Of a stretch of 43,132 nucleotides of DNA, positions 15,851-24,891 are shown in pieces. The DNA comes from Muribaculaceae bacterium (GTDB lineage Bacteria; Bacteroidota; Bacteroidia; Bacteroidales; Muribaculaceae). The notes below the pieces were generated by a model that did no database searches, was not told the origin of the DNA, and was given only the letters and a program-made list of their open reading frames with translations. The DNA lies in the NCBI GenBank assembly GCA_009775265.1, contig VSPG01000019.1:1-43132 (forward strand), read 5' to 3'. The number at the start of each line of letters is the position of its first letter. Within the stretch, counting starts at the first letter, position 1. The position numbers and the translations under genes were made by a program.

Positions 15851-17055
15851 AAGTTGTAATCATCGGCGTGGGCGGCGTCGGCACAGTCGTGGCCCACAAA
15901 TGCGCCCAACACCCGGAGGTATTCTCCGAAATAGTGCTCGCATCACGCACCCTCTCCAAATGCGAAGCCGTGGCCAAAGCCACAGGGGCATCCAACATCA
16001 GTTGCGACACCGTCGATGCCGACGACGTGGAGCAGGTTGTAGCCCTTTTCGAACGCCACAAGCCCAAAATGGTAATCAACGTGGCGCTCCCCTACCAGGA
16101 CCTCACCATCATGGAAGCATGCCTGCGCTGCGGCGTCAACTACCTTGACACGGCCAACTACGAACCGCGCGACGAAGCGCACTTCGAATACTCCTGGCAG
16201 TGGGCCTACCGCGAGCGCTTCGAGAAAGCCGGCCTCACGGCCATCCTCGGATGCGGATTCGACCCCGGAGTGAGCGGCGTGTTCACTGCCTACGCGGCCA
16301 AGCACCATTTCAGCGAAATGCACACCCTCGACATAGTCGACTGCAACGCCGGAAACCACGGCAAAGCCTTCGCCACCAATTTCAACCCCGAAATCAACAT
16401 CCGCGAAATCACACAGCGCGGACGCTACTACAAGGACGGACAATGGGTGAGCACCGAACCCCTCGAGCACCACATGCCCATCACATACCCCAACATAGGC
16501 GAACGCGAAAGCTACATCCTTTACCACGAAGAGCTCGAATCGCTCGTGCTCAACTACCCCACCATACGCCGCGCACGCTTCTGGATGACCTTCGGGCAGG
16601 AGTACCTCACACACCTGCGCGTGATTCAGAACATCGGCATGGCACGCATCGACGAAGTAGACTACAAAGGCGTGAAAATCGTGCCCCTGCAGTTCCTCAA
16701 AGCAGTGCTGCCCGACCCTCAGGACCTCGGCGAGAACTACCACGGCGAGACAAGCATCGGATGCCGCATCGCCGGACTTGACAAAGACGGCAAGCCCCTC
16801 ACATATTATATATACAACAACTGCTCGCACGAGGAAGCCTACCGCGAGACAGGCATGCAGGCCGTGAGCTACACCACGGGCGTGCCGGCCATGGTGGGCG
16901 CCATGATGTTCCTCACCGGCAAATGGGCCACACCCGGCGTGCACAACGTCGAGGAGTTCGATCCCGACCCCTTCCTCGCCGCCGTTGCCGCCAACGGCCT
17001 CCCCTGGCACGAAGTCATGCAGGCCGACCTCGAAGTCGACCGCATGGACCTGTAA
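15847..17055 (+). CDS. Saccharopine dehydrogenase family, probably carboxynorspermidine/carboxyspermidine dehydrogenase
   Basis: A 402-residue protein with an N-terminal Rossmann motif GVGGVG (7-12) and a C-terminal catalytic domain; conserved segments include ALPYQDLTIMEACL, GCGFDPGVSGVFTAYA near 140, and the HGETSIGCRI region. Length and motifs fit the enzyme that condenses aspartate semialdehyde with a diamine to make carboxy(nor)spermidine, the route to spermidine used by Bacteroides. asd in the same window makes one substrate. The frame is open far upstream in the flippase-like gene; ATG at 15847 overlaps that gene's TGA and begins at the Rossmann strand. The decarboxylase of the pathway is not in the window. 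Confidence 0.88.
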   Translation: MKVVIIGVGGVGTVVAHKCAQHPEVFSEIVLASRTLSKCEAVAKATGASNISCDTVDADDVEQVVALFERHKPKMVINVALPYQDLTIMEACLRCGVNYLDTANYEPRDEAHFEYSWQWAYRERFEKAGLTAILGCGFDPGVSGVFTAYAAKHHFSEMHTLDIVDCNAGNHGKAFATNFNPEINIREITQRGRYYKDGQWVSTEPLEHHMPITYPNIGERESYILYHEELESLVLNYPTIRRARFWMTFGQEYLTHLRVIQNIGMARIDEVDYKGVKIVPLQFLKAVLPDPQDLGENYHGETSIGCRIAGLDKDGKPLTYYIYNNCSHEEAYRETGMQAVSYTTGVPAMVGAMMFLTGKWATPGVHNVEEFDPDPFLAAVAANGLPWHEVMQADLEVDRMDL

Positions 17056-17112
17056 TCCGGATAAGTAAGCCAGAGCCGCAGCTACGCAACAGCCGCGTCA
17101 AGACTCAATGTT

Positions 17113-17154
17113 AGCCCCGGGCAATGTCCGCGTCAGCGGTCACAGCCCGGGGCT
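17113..17154. terminator. GC-rich hairpin between convergent genes (repeat family copy A)
   Basis: AGCCCCGGGC (17113-17122) pairs with GCCCGGGGCT (17145-17154) around a 22-nt loop that contains CCGC-GTCA-GCGG. No T-tract follows in either direction. It sits between convergent genes and probably marks transcript ends. A close relative is at 39314-39353. Confidence 0.6.
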
Positions 17155-17225
17155 ATGTGTCCCATAAGAATACCGGCTCAGTACCGGAGGATGAAAATAA
17201 TACAGCCCCTATTTGCCCGGAAGCC

Positions 17226-18170
17226 TCATGGATTCTCCTCGCCGGCACGCTCGTAGGCCTCGACGATGCGCTGCACAAGGGCGTGGCGCACGATGTCTTT
17301 CTTACCGAACTCCACGCGACCTATGCCCTGCACATCGCGGAGCACACGCAGAGCCTGCACAAGGCCGCTCGCAGTGCTGCGCGGAAGGTCTATCTGCGTC
17401 ACGTCGCCCGTGATTATCATCTTGGCGTTCATGCCCAGACGAGTGAGGAACATTTTTATCTGGTGCGTCGTGGTGTTCTGTGCCTCGTCGAGCACTATCA
17501 CGGCGTCGCTCAGCGTGCGGCCGCGCATGAACGCGAGCGGGGCTATCTGTATCACCTTGCTCTCCATGTATTCGCGGAGTTTGGCCGCCGGAATCATGTC
17601 TTCCAGGGCATCGTACAGCGGCTGAAGGTAGGGGTCTATCTTGTCTTTCATGTCGCCGGGCAGGAATCCGAGCTTCTCCCCGGCCTCCACTGCCGGACGC
17701 GAGAGGATGATTTTGCGCACCTCGCGGTTTTTGAGCGCACGCACGGCAAGGGCTATGGCCACATAGGTCTTGCCCGTTCCGGCAGGGCCGAGCGCGAATG
17801 TAAGGTCGTTGTGGGCAAAAGCCTCCACGAGACGCTGCTGGTTGGGCGTCCGTCCAGTTATCGGCTTGCCGTTGATGCCGTAGATTATCACATCGTCGCG
17901 TTTCAGTTCCCTCGGAGCATCGCCTTTCACAATGTCGAGAATCACTTCCTCGGTGAGCGCATTGTGCTGCACGGCATACTCCTCCAGTTCCTTTATCTTG
18001 CGCTCGAACTCGGCGGTCTCGCCGTCTTCGCCTATCACCTTTATCACCGAGCCCCTGGCGGCCACACGCAGCTTCGGAAAAAGGTTGCGTATAAGCTGCA
18101 TGTTGCAGTTGTTCACCCCGTAGAAACTCACAGGGTCGGCTGCGTCTATAAGTATTATACGTTCAATCAT
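17226..18170 (-). CDS. phoH: PhoH family ATPase
   Basis: A 314-residue cytoplasmic P-loop ATPase with Walker A GPAGTGKT at 128-135 and Walker B VIVLDEAQN at 224-232. The region before residue 105 is the usual PhoH N-terminal domain. Family members are linked to RNA metabolism and nucleotide-dependent stress functions, but the exact activity is unsettled. It is the last gene of a five-gene minus-strand run (22917 to 17226), 21 bp after the SDR gene. Confidence 0.92.
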   Translation of the reverse strand: MIERIILIDAADPVSFYGVNNCNMQLIRNLFPKLRVAARGSVIKVIGEDGETAEFERKIKELEEYAVQHNALTEEVILDIVKGDAPRELKRDDVIIYGINGKPITGRTPNQQRLVEAFAHNDLTFALGPAGTGKTYVAIALAVRALKNREVRKIILSRPAVEAGEKLGFLPGDMKDKIDPYLQPLYDALEDMIPAAKLREYMESKVIQIAPLAFMRGRTLSDAVIVLDEAQNTTTHQIKMFLTRLGMNAKMIITGDVTQIDLPRSTASGLVQALRVLRDVQGIGRVEFGKKDIVRHALVQRIVEAYERAGEENP

Positions 18171-18191
18171 GGTTACGAATATGTCTTGTTG

Positions 18192-18950
18192 CTATCCCGC
18201 CGTAAGCCCTCCGTCCACTTTGAGCAGCGACCCCGTGCAGAATGTGCCGTTCACGGCAAGGAAATATATAGCTTCGGCAGCCTCGGCAGGAGTGCATGTG
18301 CGCCCCAGAGGAAACAGAGAGCGCTCCTCGGCCCACATCTGCGCCACATCGCCGCCTCCGGCGGCATGGGCGTCGGCGAATATCTTGTCCACCATCGGCG
18401 TGTCCACCGTGGCCGGACACACAGCATTGACGCGCACACCGGCCGGAGCAAGTTCGAGTGCGGCGGTGCGCGTGAGCTGAGCTATGGCCCCTTTGGTGAG
18501 GCCGTAGCCGAAATTGCCCGGCTTGCCGATAAAAGCCTGGTCCGATGCCGTAAGCACTATCGAGCCGGCACCGCGACCCGCAAGCAGCGGCGCGGTGCAG
18601 CGCAGGGTGTTGACAGTGCCTCGGATGTTGATGTCGAGCAGGCGGTCGAGTTCCGCATCGGTTATCGTGAGCAGCGTGTTCCGTGCATGCACCCCGGCAT
18701 TGGCCACGACGCACGCAAGGCCGCCCGTGAGCGCATCAGCCTCGGCCACGACGGCAGCGAGCGCCGTGCGGTCTGTAATGTCCACGGTCAACAGAGCCGC
18801 CACTCCGCAGTGACCTCCAAGATTTCGTCGCAAGGCCTCGCCGTCGATGTCGGCCGCGGCCACCCGCCAGCCTTCGCCGGCAAACTTAAGCGCCGTGGCG
18901 AGGCCTATGCCTGAAGCGGCGCCGGTGATGAATACTCCTTTATTTGTCAT
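18192..18950 (-). CDS. SDR family NAD(P)-dependent oxidoreductase
   Basis: A classical short-chain dehydrogenase/reductase of 252 residues: cofactor loop TGAASGIG at 9-16, NAG at 84-86, catalytic S136, Y149 and K153 (YGLTK), and a C-terminal GSLLKVDGG segment. The substrate is unknown; the family covers sugars, lipids and other alcohols. The frame stays open into the flippase gene upstream, but only ATG at 18950 puts the Rossmann strand at the N-terminus. It lies 22 bp after the flippase gene, so a role with surface glycans is possible but not shown. Confidence 0.9.
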   Translation of the reverse strand: MTNKGVFITGAASGIGLATALKFAGEGWRVAAADIDGEALRRNLGGHCGVAALLTVDITDRTALAAVVAEADALTGGLACVVANAGVHARNTLLTITDAELDRLLDINIRGTVNTLRCTAPLLAGRGAGSIVLTASDQAFIGKPGNFGYGLTKGAIAQLTRTAALELAPAGVRVNAVCPATVDTPMVDKIFADAHAAGGGDVAQMWAEERSLFPLGRTCTPAEAAEAIYFLAVNGTFCTGSLLKVDGGLTAG

Positions 18951-18972
18951 ATGCGGTATCTGCCAAGAGAGC

Positions 18973-20433
18973 TCATCGCATCCTCTTGTTTTTATAAACA
19001 TTGTTTTTCCGGTTATTGTTTGTGTGCGCAAGCAGCCGGCGCAGAGCCAGCGGCAGAAGCCACGGCAGTACAAGCACGACAGGCGCCCACCAGCCCCACA
19101 GGCATTTGAACGCAAGCGCCGCAAAAGCCGTGGCCACAGCCATGGCGCAAAGCGCGGGCACGCCGTGCCCGAGGCGCAGGCCGTAGCGCCGGCGGTACAC
19201 CCACAGCACCATGGCCGAATAAGCCGCATAGTGCAGCACATACGCAGCCCCGAGTCCGGCAAAACCTCCTATTCGGTAGCCGGCCACTTTCAGCACGAGG
19301 CAGAGCAAAGCGCTGGCCGACTCGGTAATGATGTAGCAGCGGCCGTCGCCGCGGGCAAGCATCACCAGCGCCGTGCAGAACGAAAAGGCGCGCAACGCCA
19401 TTCCGCACACCGCCACGCCCACATAGTCGAGCATGGCCATGAAACTTTCGGCATAAAGCACGCGCACCATAAGCTCGTCGGCGGCGATGAACACCACTAC
19501 GACAGGCATGAGCACCCACGCCGCCACCTTGAACTCCTGTCCCACGAAAGCCTGCGTGCGCAGTCGCGACGAAGCCACCGACGCCAGGCGAGGATAGTAT
19601 TCTGCGACTATGGCCGTGAAAATCACGCCCGCATAGGTATTGACAAGCGTATAACCGGCCTGGTATATGCCGAGGTCGCCCGGAGCCGCCTCACGGTTCA
19701 TATACGCCACGAACACATAGGCCCCGAGGCGCTCCGCCACGGCCGCCAGTGTGAAAAACAGCCCGAGGCGCAGCATAGGCCCGGCCTCGCGCAGCGCCTC
19801 GCGCCACGGCGGCAGCACCACCGTCCCGCAGTTGCGCCGCCGCTCGCGGTGCGCCCACAGGGCATACACCGCCACCACGGTTATAACCACCGGAAGCACG
19901 CCGTGCATACGCAGCCCGTAGTACATCGGCACGGCAATGACCGTGCCGGCCAAAGCCGACACGAAAGTCACCCGAGCGAGGGATTTCAGCCGTCCCGAGG
20001 CCTGAAGCATCGCAAGGTCGGCATCAAGATAGACAGCCGCACCCACGGCTATGGCGAGAAGGGCAAACTGCCACCATTCCTGCACCGTGCCCATGCTCCA
20101 GTAGCTGAGCGCAGGCGAGAGCACCAGGGTGAGTCCGGCGCCGCACAGCGCAAGCACCGACGCCATGCGCAGCAGCACGCCCTCGGTGCGCCCGCGCATG
20201 CCGGGGGGCGAGGCGGACAATTCGCGCACACCGCTCGTGCGGAGCCCGAGAGCGGCACACGACGCTATGAGTTCCTCCGTGGTAAGATAGATGGCGTTAA
20301 GCCCAACGCCGAGAGGCCCGAGCCACACGGCCACAAGCTTCGTGCGCACTATGCTCATCAGAATGACCGCCGCCTGCGCTCCGCCGAACAAGCCCATTGC
20401 CTTCAGGATATGTTGCGAGAGCTTAGACGCCAT
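18973..20433 (-). CDS. Polysaccharide flippase (O-antigen translocase/Wzx type)
   Basis: A 486-residue protein with about 12-14 hydrophobic segments. It begins with the typical AMGLFGGAQAAVILMSIVRTK stretch and AVWLGPLGVGLNAIY, which match O-antigen translocases of the MOP superfamily. Such proteins move undecaprenyl-linked oligosaccharides across the inner membrane. No glycosyltransferase or polymerase gene is adjacent, so it is not part of a visible polysaccharide cluster. It lies 15 bp after the EnvC-like gene and ends with an Asn/Lys-rich tail. Confidence 0.85.
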   Translation of the reverse strand: MASKLSQHILKAMGLFGGAQAAVILMSIVRTKLVAVWLGPLGVGLNAIYLTTEELIASCAALGLRTSGVRELSASPPGMRGRTEGVLLRMASVLALCGAGLTLVLSPALSYWSMGTVQEWWQFALLAIAVGAAVYLDADLAMLQASGRLKSLARVTFVSALAGTVIAVPMYYGLRMHGVLPVVITVVAVYALWAHRERRRNCGTVVLPPWREALREAGPMLRLGLFFTLAAVAERLGAYVFVAYMNREAAPGDLGIYQAGYTLVNTYAGVIFTAIVAEYYPRLASVASSRLRTQAFVGQEFKVAAWVLMPVVVVFIAADELMVRVLYAESFMAMLDYVGVAVCGMALRAFSFCTALVMLARGDGRCYIITESASALLCLVLKVAGYRIGGFAGLGAAYVLHYAAYSAMVLWVYRRRYGLRLGHGVPALCAMAVATAFAALAFKCLWGWWAPVVLVLPWLLPLALRRLLAHTNNNRKNNVYKNKRMR

Positions 20434-20448
20434 GGAGCCGGCCTGTCA

Positions 20449-21864
20449 TCAAGGTTTCACCCATTCCGACGGATTGAGTTTCTGTTTTTCGCGGCGCAGC
20501 TCGAAGTGCAGCACCGGCCGTTCGCCGTCGTCGGCATCGCTGTAGATATGTCCCAGGCGTTGCCCTGTCTTTACTTTGTCGCCTTTGCGCACGGCGATAT
20601 TGTCAAGGCCGGCATACACCGTAAGATATTCGCCATGGCGGAGAATCACGACATTCTGATAGCCGTCGATGCGGAAAACCGACGTCACAGTGCCGTCGTA
20701 CACCGCGCGGGCATACGGAGAACCGCCTACGGCCTCGATGTCGATGCCGCTGTTCTGAATCTTCACACCCGGGATACGCGGATGGTCAGTGCGGCCGAAC
20801 GTGCTTACTATGCGGTAGTTGCCCGCTACCGGAAACAGCAGTCGCCCTTTGTTGGCAAGGAATCCGCCGCTCAGCGTCCGGCTTTCGGCAGCGCTCTGCA
20901 CCGGTTCCGGCGGAGGCAGCGGTTTGGCTTTCTCGGCAGGTTTTGCCGCAGGAGTCGCGGCCGCCGCTGCTTTTCCGCCGCTGCTTGCTGCGGCATTGGT
21001 TTTCGCCTTAGCCTTCGCTTCGGCTTCGGCGCGGGCTTTTGCCTCAGCGGCAGCCTTTGCCCGCTCGGCCTCCTCGGCCCTGCGTTGCTCCTCGGCTATT
21101 ATGCGGTCGAGTTCTCTGTCCAGTTCGGCAGCCTGTCGGCGCTTTTCGGCCAGCACACGCTTCAGCGAGGCTCCCTCGCGCTTGAGCGAGGCCACAAGAG
21201 TGTCGGCCCGGAGCTGCTTCTCGCGCAGCATAGTGCGTGCCGCAGCCATGCGGCCGAGTTCCGTGGTCACATGGCCGTGCATGCGGTCAAGACGCGCCCT
21301 GCGGGCTGCCAGAGAGTCGGATGCCGCGCGCAAGCGTGCGGCTTTGTCGGCATGGGCTGCCGAAAGCTCGCGCAGATAGCGCGCACGGCGCCACGCCTCG
21401 CTCACGCTTCTCGCCCCGAGCACAAACGCCACAGCGCTCAGCTGCGTGCGGCGCGTGCGCATGGCGCGCAGGCTGCGCCCGTAGGCGGCACGCATGCCGG
21501 ACACTTCCGCCGCCGTGCGGCCGATGCTGTCGGAAAGGAGCTTCATGGATTCCTCCAGCGTGTCGACGCGCTGCTGCATGCCGGCTATCGAAGCCTCGTT
21601 CCGCGATATTTCCGCATCGAGCGACGCCAGCCGGTTGAGCTGCCGCCGTGTCTCGCGCGTATTGCTGTTAATCTGCTGCTGTGTCTTCTCTATCTCTCCG
21701 GCTGTGCGGCGGCGCTCCTTGCGCACATCGCCCGAACTGCGGCGCGATGTGCTTTTCTTCTGCTCCGTGCGCGCCTTTTTAGGCGCACGGCGTCCGTCGG
21801 CCGGAGCCGGAACAGCCACGGCAAGCAGAAGCATCAGGACAATGACACCGAAGACACGCCTCAT
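20449..21864 (-). CDS. EnvC-like murein hydrolase activator (degenerate LytM)
   Basis: 471 residues: a signal peptide (about 1-23), a long coiled coil (about 45-270, Arg/Ala/Glu-rich) followed by an Ala/Lys-rich linker, and a C-terminal LytM/M23 domain (about 350-471). Metal and catalytic residues of active LytM enzymes are not all kept: N371 replaces the His of HxxxD (D375 is present), G419 replaces the His of YxHL, and V451 replaces the first His of HxH (H453 is kept). Coiled coil plus an inactive LytM domain is the EnvC/NlpD activator design, so it probably switches on a periplasmic amidase at division. It lies 9 bp after the nuclease/phosphatase gene. Confidence 0.85.
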   Translation of the reverse strand: MRRVFGVIVLMLLLAVAVPAPADGRRAPKKARTEQKKSTSRRSSGDVRKERRRTAGEIEKTQQQINSNTRETRRQLNRLASLDAEISRNEASIAGMQQRVDTLEESMKLLSDSIGRTAAEVSGMRAAYGRSLRAMRTRRTQLSAVAFVLGARSVSEAWRRARYLRELSAAHADKAARLRAASDSLAARRARLDRMHGHVTTELGRMAAARTMLREKQLRADTLVASLKREGASLKRVLAEKRRQAAELDRELDRIIAEEQRRAEEAERAKAAAEAKARAEAEAKAKAKTNAAASSGGKAAAAATPAAKPAEKAKPLPPPEPVQSAAESRTLSGGFLANKGRLLFPVAGNYRIVSTFGRTDHPRIPGVKIQNSGIDIEAVGGSPYARAVYDGTVTSVFRIDGYQNVVILRHGEYLTVYAGLDNIAVRKGDKVKTGQRLGHIYSDADDGERPVLHFELRREKQKLNPSEWVKP

Positions 21865-21873
21865 CCCGCCGGT

Positions 21874-22917
21874 TTATTTTCGCTCCACTTTGCGCACGAG
21901 CAGCACCTCCGTGGGAAAGTGGTCGGAATACCCGTTAAGGTAGCTTCCGGCGGAGAATGTGCGTCGCGGATAGCCCACGCGGTTGCCCTCTTTGTCCTTC
22001 AGGAAATCGTGGTTGTGGACTATGGCGCGGAGATAGTGCCAGCGGTTCTCGGGAGCCGTGGCGAGGTTGCCTGAAATGATAATCTGGTCGAAAAGGTTCC
22101 ACGAACTCTTGTAGGCCAGCGTGCCTATGCCTTTGTCGAGCATTTCCCAGAACGGGTTGTAGAAGCCGTGGGGCGCGGCGTCCTTGATTTTGCGCTTGCC
22201 GCCGAGCACTTCCGCGCAGGAAGCGTCCTGGGGATCGTCGTTAAGGTCGCCCATCACTATCACGCCCATTTCGGGGTCTACGGTCCACAGAGAGTCTGCG
22301 ATTGCCTTGCTCAGCGCAGCGGCAGCCTTGCGGTTGGGCTCCGACTGCTCCTGTCCTCCGAGGCGCGAAGGCCAGTGGTTGACAATGACAGCGATGCGCT
22401 GTCCCAGAAGCGAACCCACTACGCACATCTGGTCACGCGTGCGGAAAGGCACAGCGTGCAGGCGGTGGTTGGTCACGTTCTCAAGCTTGAAGTAGCGCGG
22501 ATTGTAAAGCAGTCCCACGTCCACTCCGCGGGCGTCGGGCGAGTCGTGGTGCACCACCTGCAGTTTCCATGCGGCGATGGCGGGATTGGCCACGAGGTCG
22601 TCGAGCACCGACTTGTTCTCTATCTCGCTCACACCGATGATGGCCGGGCCGTAGGGCGTGGTCTTGGTGGTGAACTGCGATATTGCGTATGCCAGATTGT
22701 TGATTTTGTTGCGGTACTTGCGTCCGTCCCACTGGCGTGCTCCGCCGGGAGTGAACTCCAGGTCGCGGCCTTCGGGATTGTTGGGGATAGTGTCGAAAAG
22801 GTTTTCGAGATTGTAGAACGCTATTCCGGCAGTCTGTATGGCTGTGCGTTTTTCCTGTGCCTGGGCGCCCCATGCCAGGAGCGTGGCGGCGGCGAGGACG
22901 AGAAGAATACGTTTCAT
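21874..22917 (-). CDS. Exported endonuclease/exonuclease/phosphatase family protein
   Basis: 347 residues with a signal peptide (MKRILLVLAAATLLAWGAQA) and the EEP fold: FYNLENLFDT, the catalytic acid in IIGVSEIENKSVL, ARGVDVGLLYN, IVNHWPSR, the GDLNDDP motif, and the final GYSDHFPTEV with its catalytic Asp-His. All main catalytic positions are present, so it is probably an active phosphodiesterase or nuclease in the periplasm or outside. It leads the run EEP-EnvC-flippase-SDR-PhoH and has its own promoter box. Confidence 0.9.
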   Translation of the reverse strand: MKRILLVLAAATLLAWGAQAQEKRTAIQTAGIAFYNLENLFDTIPNNPEGRDLEFTPGGARQWDGRKYRNKINNLAYAISQFTTKTTPYGPAIIGVSEIENKSVLDDLVANPAIAAWKLQVVHHDSPDARGVDVGLLYNPRYFKLENVTNHRLHAVPFRTRDQMCVVGSLLGQRIAVIVNHWPSRLGGQEQSEPNRKAAAALSKAIADSLWTVDPEMGVIVMGDLNDDPQDASCAEVLGGKRKIKDAAPHGFYNPFWEMLDKGIGTLAYKSSWNLFDQIIISGNLATAPENRWHYLRAIVHNHDFLKDKEGNRVGYPRRTFSAGSYLNGYSDHFPTEVLLVRKVERK

Positions 22918-22960
22918 CTTTTTATATAACGTGTTTTGATGGATTTTTCCAGTTTCTGCG

Positions 22961-22968
22961 CAAATATA
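22961..22968 (-). promoter_or_regulatory. -7 box for the EEP-EnvC-flippase-SDR-PhoH run
   Basis: Minus strand TATATTTG (TAnnTTTG), 43 bp before the start at 22917 and downstream of the neighbouring stop at 22996. No -33 TTTG is seen. Confidence 0.5.
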
Positions 22969-22995
22969 CGCATTTTTCTTATATCTACAGCTTTT

Positions 22996-24030
22996 TCAGC
23001 TGAACACATACAGCGGCGACGAGTCGAAGCGCGGAAGCACCGCGAGCTGCACGCCCGCCTTGCGCATGGCGAACGGCTCCCCGGCGCCCACTGCCACCGT
23101 GGCTCCGGCCTGCTCGAGGGCCGCACGAGCGGCGTCCACGGCCAGCTCGGGAGTGTTGTTGTCATGGCTGAGATGGCACAGGAACACATGGTGCATGGCA
23201 GGCGTCCACAGTTCGGCCAGACGGGCTGCCGTGGCCGTGTTGTCCATGTGTCCGCGCTCGCCGCGTATGCGGGCCTGCAGATACATAGGATAGCGCCCGG
23301 CGGCAAGCATGCGGGCGTCGTAGTTCGACTCCACCATCAGCACCGTGGCCTTGGCCATGTAATGCAACGCCCGCTCCGTGACACAGCCCATGTCGGTGGC
23401 CACCACAAATGTCTCGGCTCCGCAGCTTATCGAGAAGCCCACGTTGTCGGTGCCGTCGTGGCTGGTCTCGAAAGGCGTCACGGCGAGCGGTCCCGCGTGG
23501 AACTCGAATTCCTTGTAGATGGGCTGGTGGTATTCCTTTATCCTGCGCGATATGCTGTGTCGGCGGAGTATTCCCGAGAGAGTCTTCGGCGTAGCCCACA
23601 GCCGCTTGTCGGCATGGCGGCGCAGAAGTTTGTAGACATAGCGCACATGGTCGCCGTGGTCGTGGGTGAGTATGATTCCGCGCACCGCGCCGGCATAGTC
23701 TATGCCATTGTCCTTAAGTCCCTTTAGCACAACACTGTCGTCCACGCCCGCATCGATTAGCACACCTCCGCTCCTCGTGCCCACATATGCGCAGTTGCCG
23801 CTGCTGCCGCTGCCGAAGCTCACAAACATAAGACGCTCCGAACGCTGAACGGCCGACGCGGGCATGGCAAGCGAATCGGCGCCCGACGCATCGGCTTTTC
23901 CCGACACACGCAGGCGGCGCACAGTGTCGGCCATTATGTCGGCCACGCCGAAAGGGTCTGCGCCCTCCACGTCGTCGAAAAGGCCGGGCTGGCCACCGTC
24001 GGTGCGTATGGTGCGTCGAGAACGTTTCAT
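22996..24030 (-). CDS. Metallo-beta-lactamase-fold hydrolase (YycJ/WalJ-like)
   Basis: A 344-residue protein. From about residue 69 it is a single-domain MBL hydrolase: GSGSSGNC, LIDAG, and the metal-binding H123-D124-H125-G126-D127-H128, with later ligands in TSHDG, TDMG and LSHDNN. It resembles WalJ/YycJ proteins, proposed DNA-end processing exonucleases. The first 65 residues are extra and polar, and contain QPGLF (14-18), similar to beta-clamp-binding pentapeptides. ATG at 24030 overlaps the methyltransferase stop as ATGA, which supports this start; an internal start near M68 is the alternative. Confidence 0.85.
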   Translation of the reverse strand: MKRSRRTIRTDGGQPGLFDDVEGADPFGVADIMADTVRRLRVSGKADASGADSLAMPASAVQRSERLMFVSFGSGSSGNCAYVGTRSGGVLIDAGVDDSVVLKGLKDNGIDYAGAVRGIILTHDHGDHVRYVYKLLRRHADKRLWATPKTLSGILRRHSISRRIKEYHQPIYKEFEFHAGPLAVTPFETSHDGTDNVGFSISCGAETFVVATDMGCVTERALHYMAKATVLMVESNYDARMLAAGRYPMYLQARIRGERGHMDNTATAARLAELWTPAMHHVFLCHLSHDNNTPELAVDAARAALEQAGATVAVGAGEPFAMRKAGVQLAVLPRFDSSPLYVFS

Positions 24031-24746
24031 TGTCCGCGTCCGAGCAGGAATATGGTGGGGACTCTGTCGTAATCGTATTCGGCCTTGGCCCATCGCCCAA
24101 CATTCATGGTGCGGATGTTCTGTTTCGGGCCGGTCACGTCGGAAGCCACGCACAGCAGCGTGTGGCTCGACAGCGAGCGCACGATGTCGGCTACCATGCG
24201 GTTGTTGCGGTAGGGCGCTTCTATGAAGATGCTTGTGCGGCCGGTCGTGCGCACTTCGCGCTCTATCTGGCGCAGGCGGGTGCGGCGAGCGTCGGCGTCG
24301 ACGGGCAGATAGCCCAGGAATGCGAACTCCTGTCCGTTGAAGCCGCTGCCCATAAGTCCGAGCAGCAGGCTCGACGGCCCGATGAGCGGCAGCACCTCCA
24401 CGCCCACGCGGTGGGCGGCGGCCACAAGGTCCGAGCCGGGATCGGCCACAGCCGGGCAGCCGGCCTCGCTTATCACGCCTATGTCATGGCCGTGAATGGC
24501 CGGCTCGAGCATAGCCACCACGTCGGCGGCATGCGTATGCTCATTCAGTTCCGTGAATGTGCAGGCGTCTATGTCGAAGTCGCTGATGGCCGAGCGCAGG
24601 AAGCGCCGGGCAGAGCGTGTGTTCTCGACCACGAAATATCGCACGCCGCGCAGCAGCCCGATATTGCCTGCGGGCATCACATCGGCCGGAGCTGTCTCGC
24701 TCAACGGCACGGGGAATAATATTACTCGTCCGGTATTCTTGCTCAT
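24027..24746 (-). CDS. SAM-dependent methyltransferase, RsmI-like tetrapyrrole-methylase fold
   Basis: A 239-residue tetrapyrrole methylase-fold protein like RsmI, which 2'-O-methylates C1402 of 16S rRNA. Visible motifs are the N-terminal beta strand RVILFPVPL, then VVENTRSARRFL, ISEAGCPAVADPG (92-104), and GPSSLLLGLMGSG. Canonical RsmI begins LYVVATPIGN; this protein has LFPVPLSE, so it may be the second, diverged Bacteroidetes paralogue with an uncertain rRNA target. It is divergent from queF and coupled to the MBL gene. Confidence 0.82.
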   Translation of the reverse strand: MSKNTGRVILFPVPLSETAPADVMPAGNIGLLRGVRYFVVENTRSARRFLRSAISDFDIDACTFTELNEHTHAADVVAMLEPAIHGHDIGVISEAGCPAVADPGSDLVAAAHRVGVEVLPLIGPSSLLLGLMGSGFNGQEFAFLGYLPVDADARRTRLRQIEREVRTTGRTSIFIEAPYRNNRMVADIVRSLSSHTLLCVASDVTGPKQNIRTMNVGRWAKAEYDYDRVPTIFLLGRGQ

Positions 24747-24833
24747 AGCAAGCGCAAATTTACAATTTTTTTATGAAGAAAACAAGACGCCCGCACTACA
24801 GCCGGCGCTATTAGGCAAGTTTGACGCAGTTCA

Positions 24834-24865
24834 TTTGCACGTAAGCGACAAAATCCGTATTTTTG
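24834..24865 (+). promoter_or_regulatory. Complete sigma-ABfr promoter of the queF operon
   Basis: -33 TTTG (24834-24837), a 20-nt spacer, -7 TATTTTTG (24858-24865), 26 bp before the queF start. The leader is too short to hold a preQ1 riboswitch. Confidence 0.8.
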
Positions 24866-24891
24866 CTAAAATTTTCGACACGGAAACCCCT

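Noticed and set aside
18951..19262. A longer N-terminus for the SDR protein
   Set aside because: It translates the antisense-like frame of the flippase 3' end; the Rossmann strand starts at residue 5 of the short form.
18847..22074. A 1075-codon open frame on the plus strand, antisense to the flippase and EnvC-like genes
   Set aside because: It is rich in His, Arg, Gln and Ala with no recognisable domain, and lies opposite well-supported genes. High GC with G/C at third positions removes stop codons from the antisense frame.
24866..24891. A preQ1 riboswitch before queF
   Set aside because: Only about 25 nt separate the -7 box from the start codon, too little for the aptamer, and no pseudoknot-like sequence is seen.
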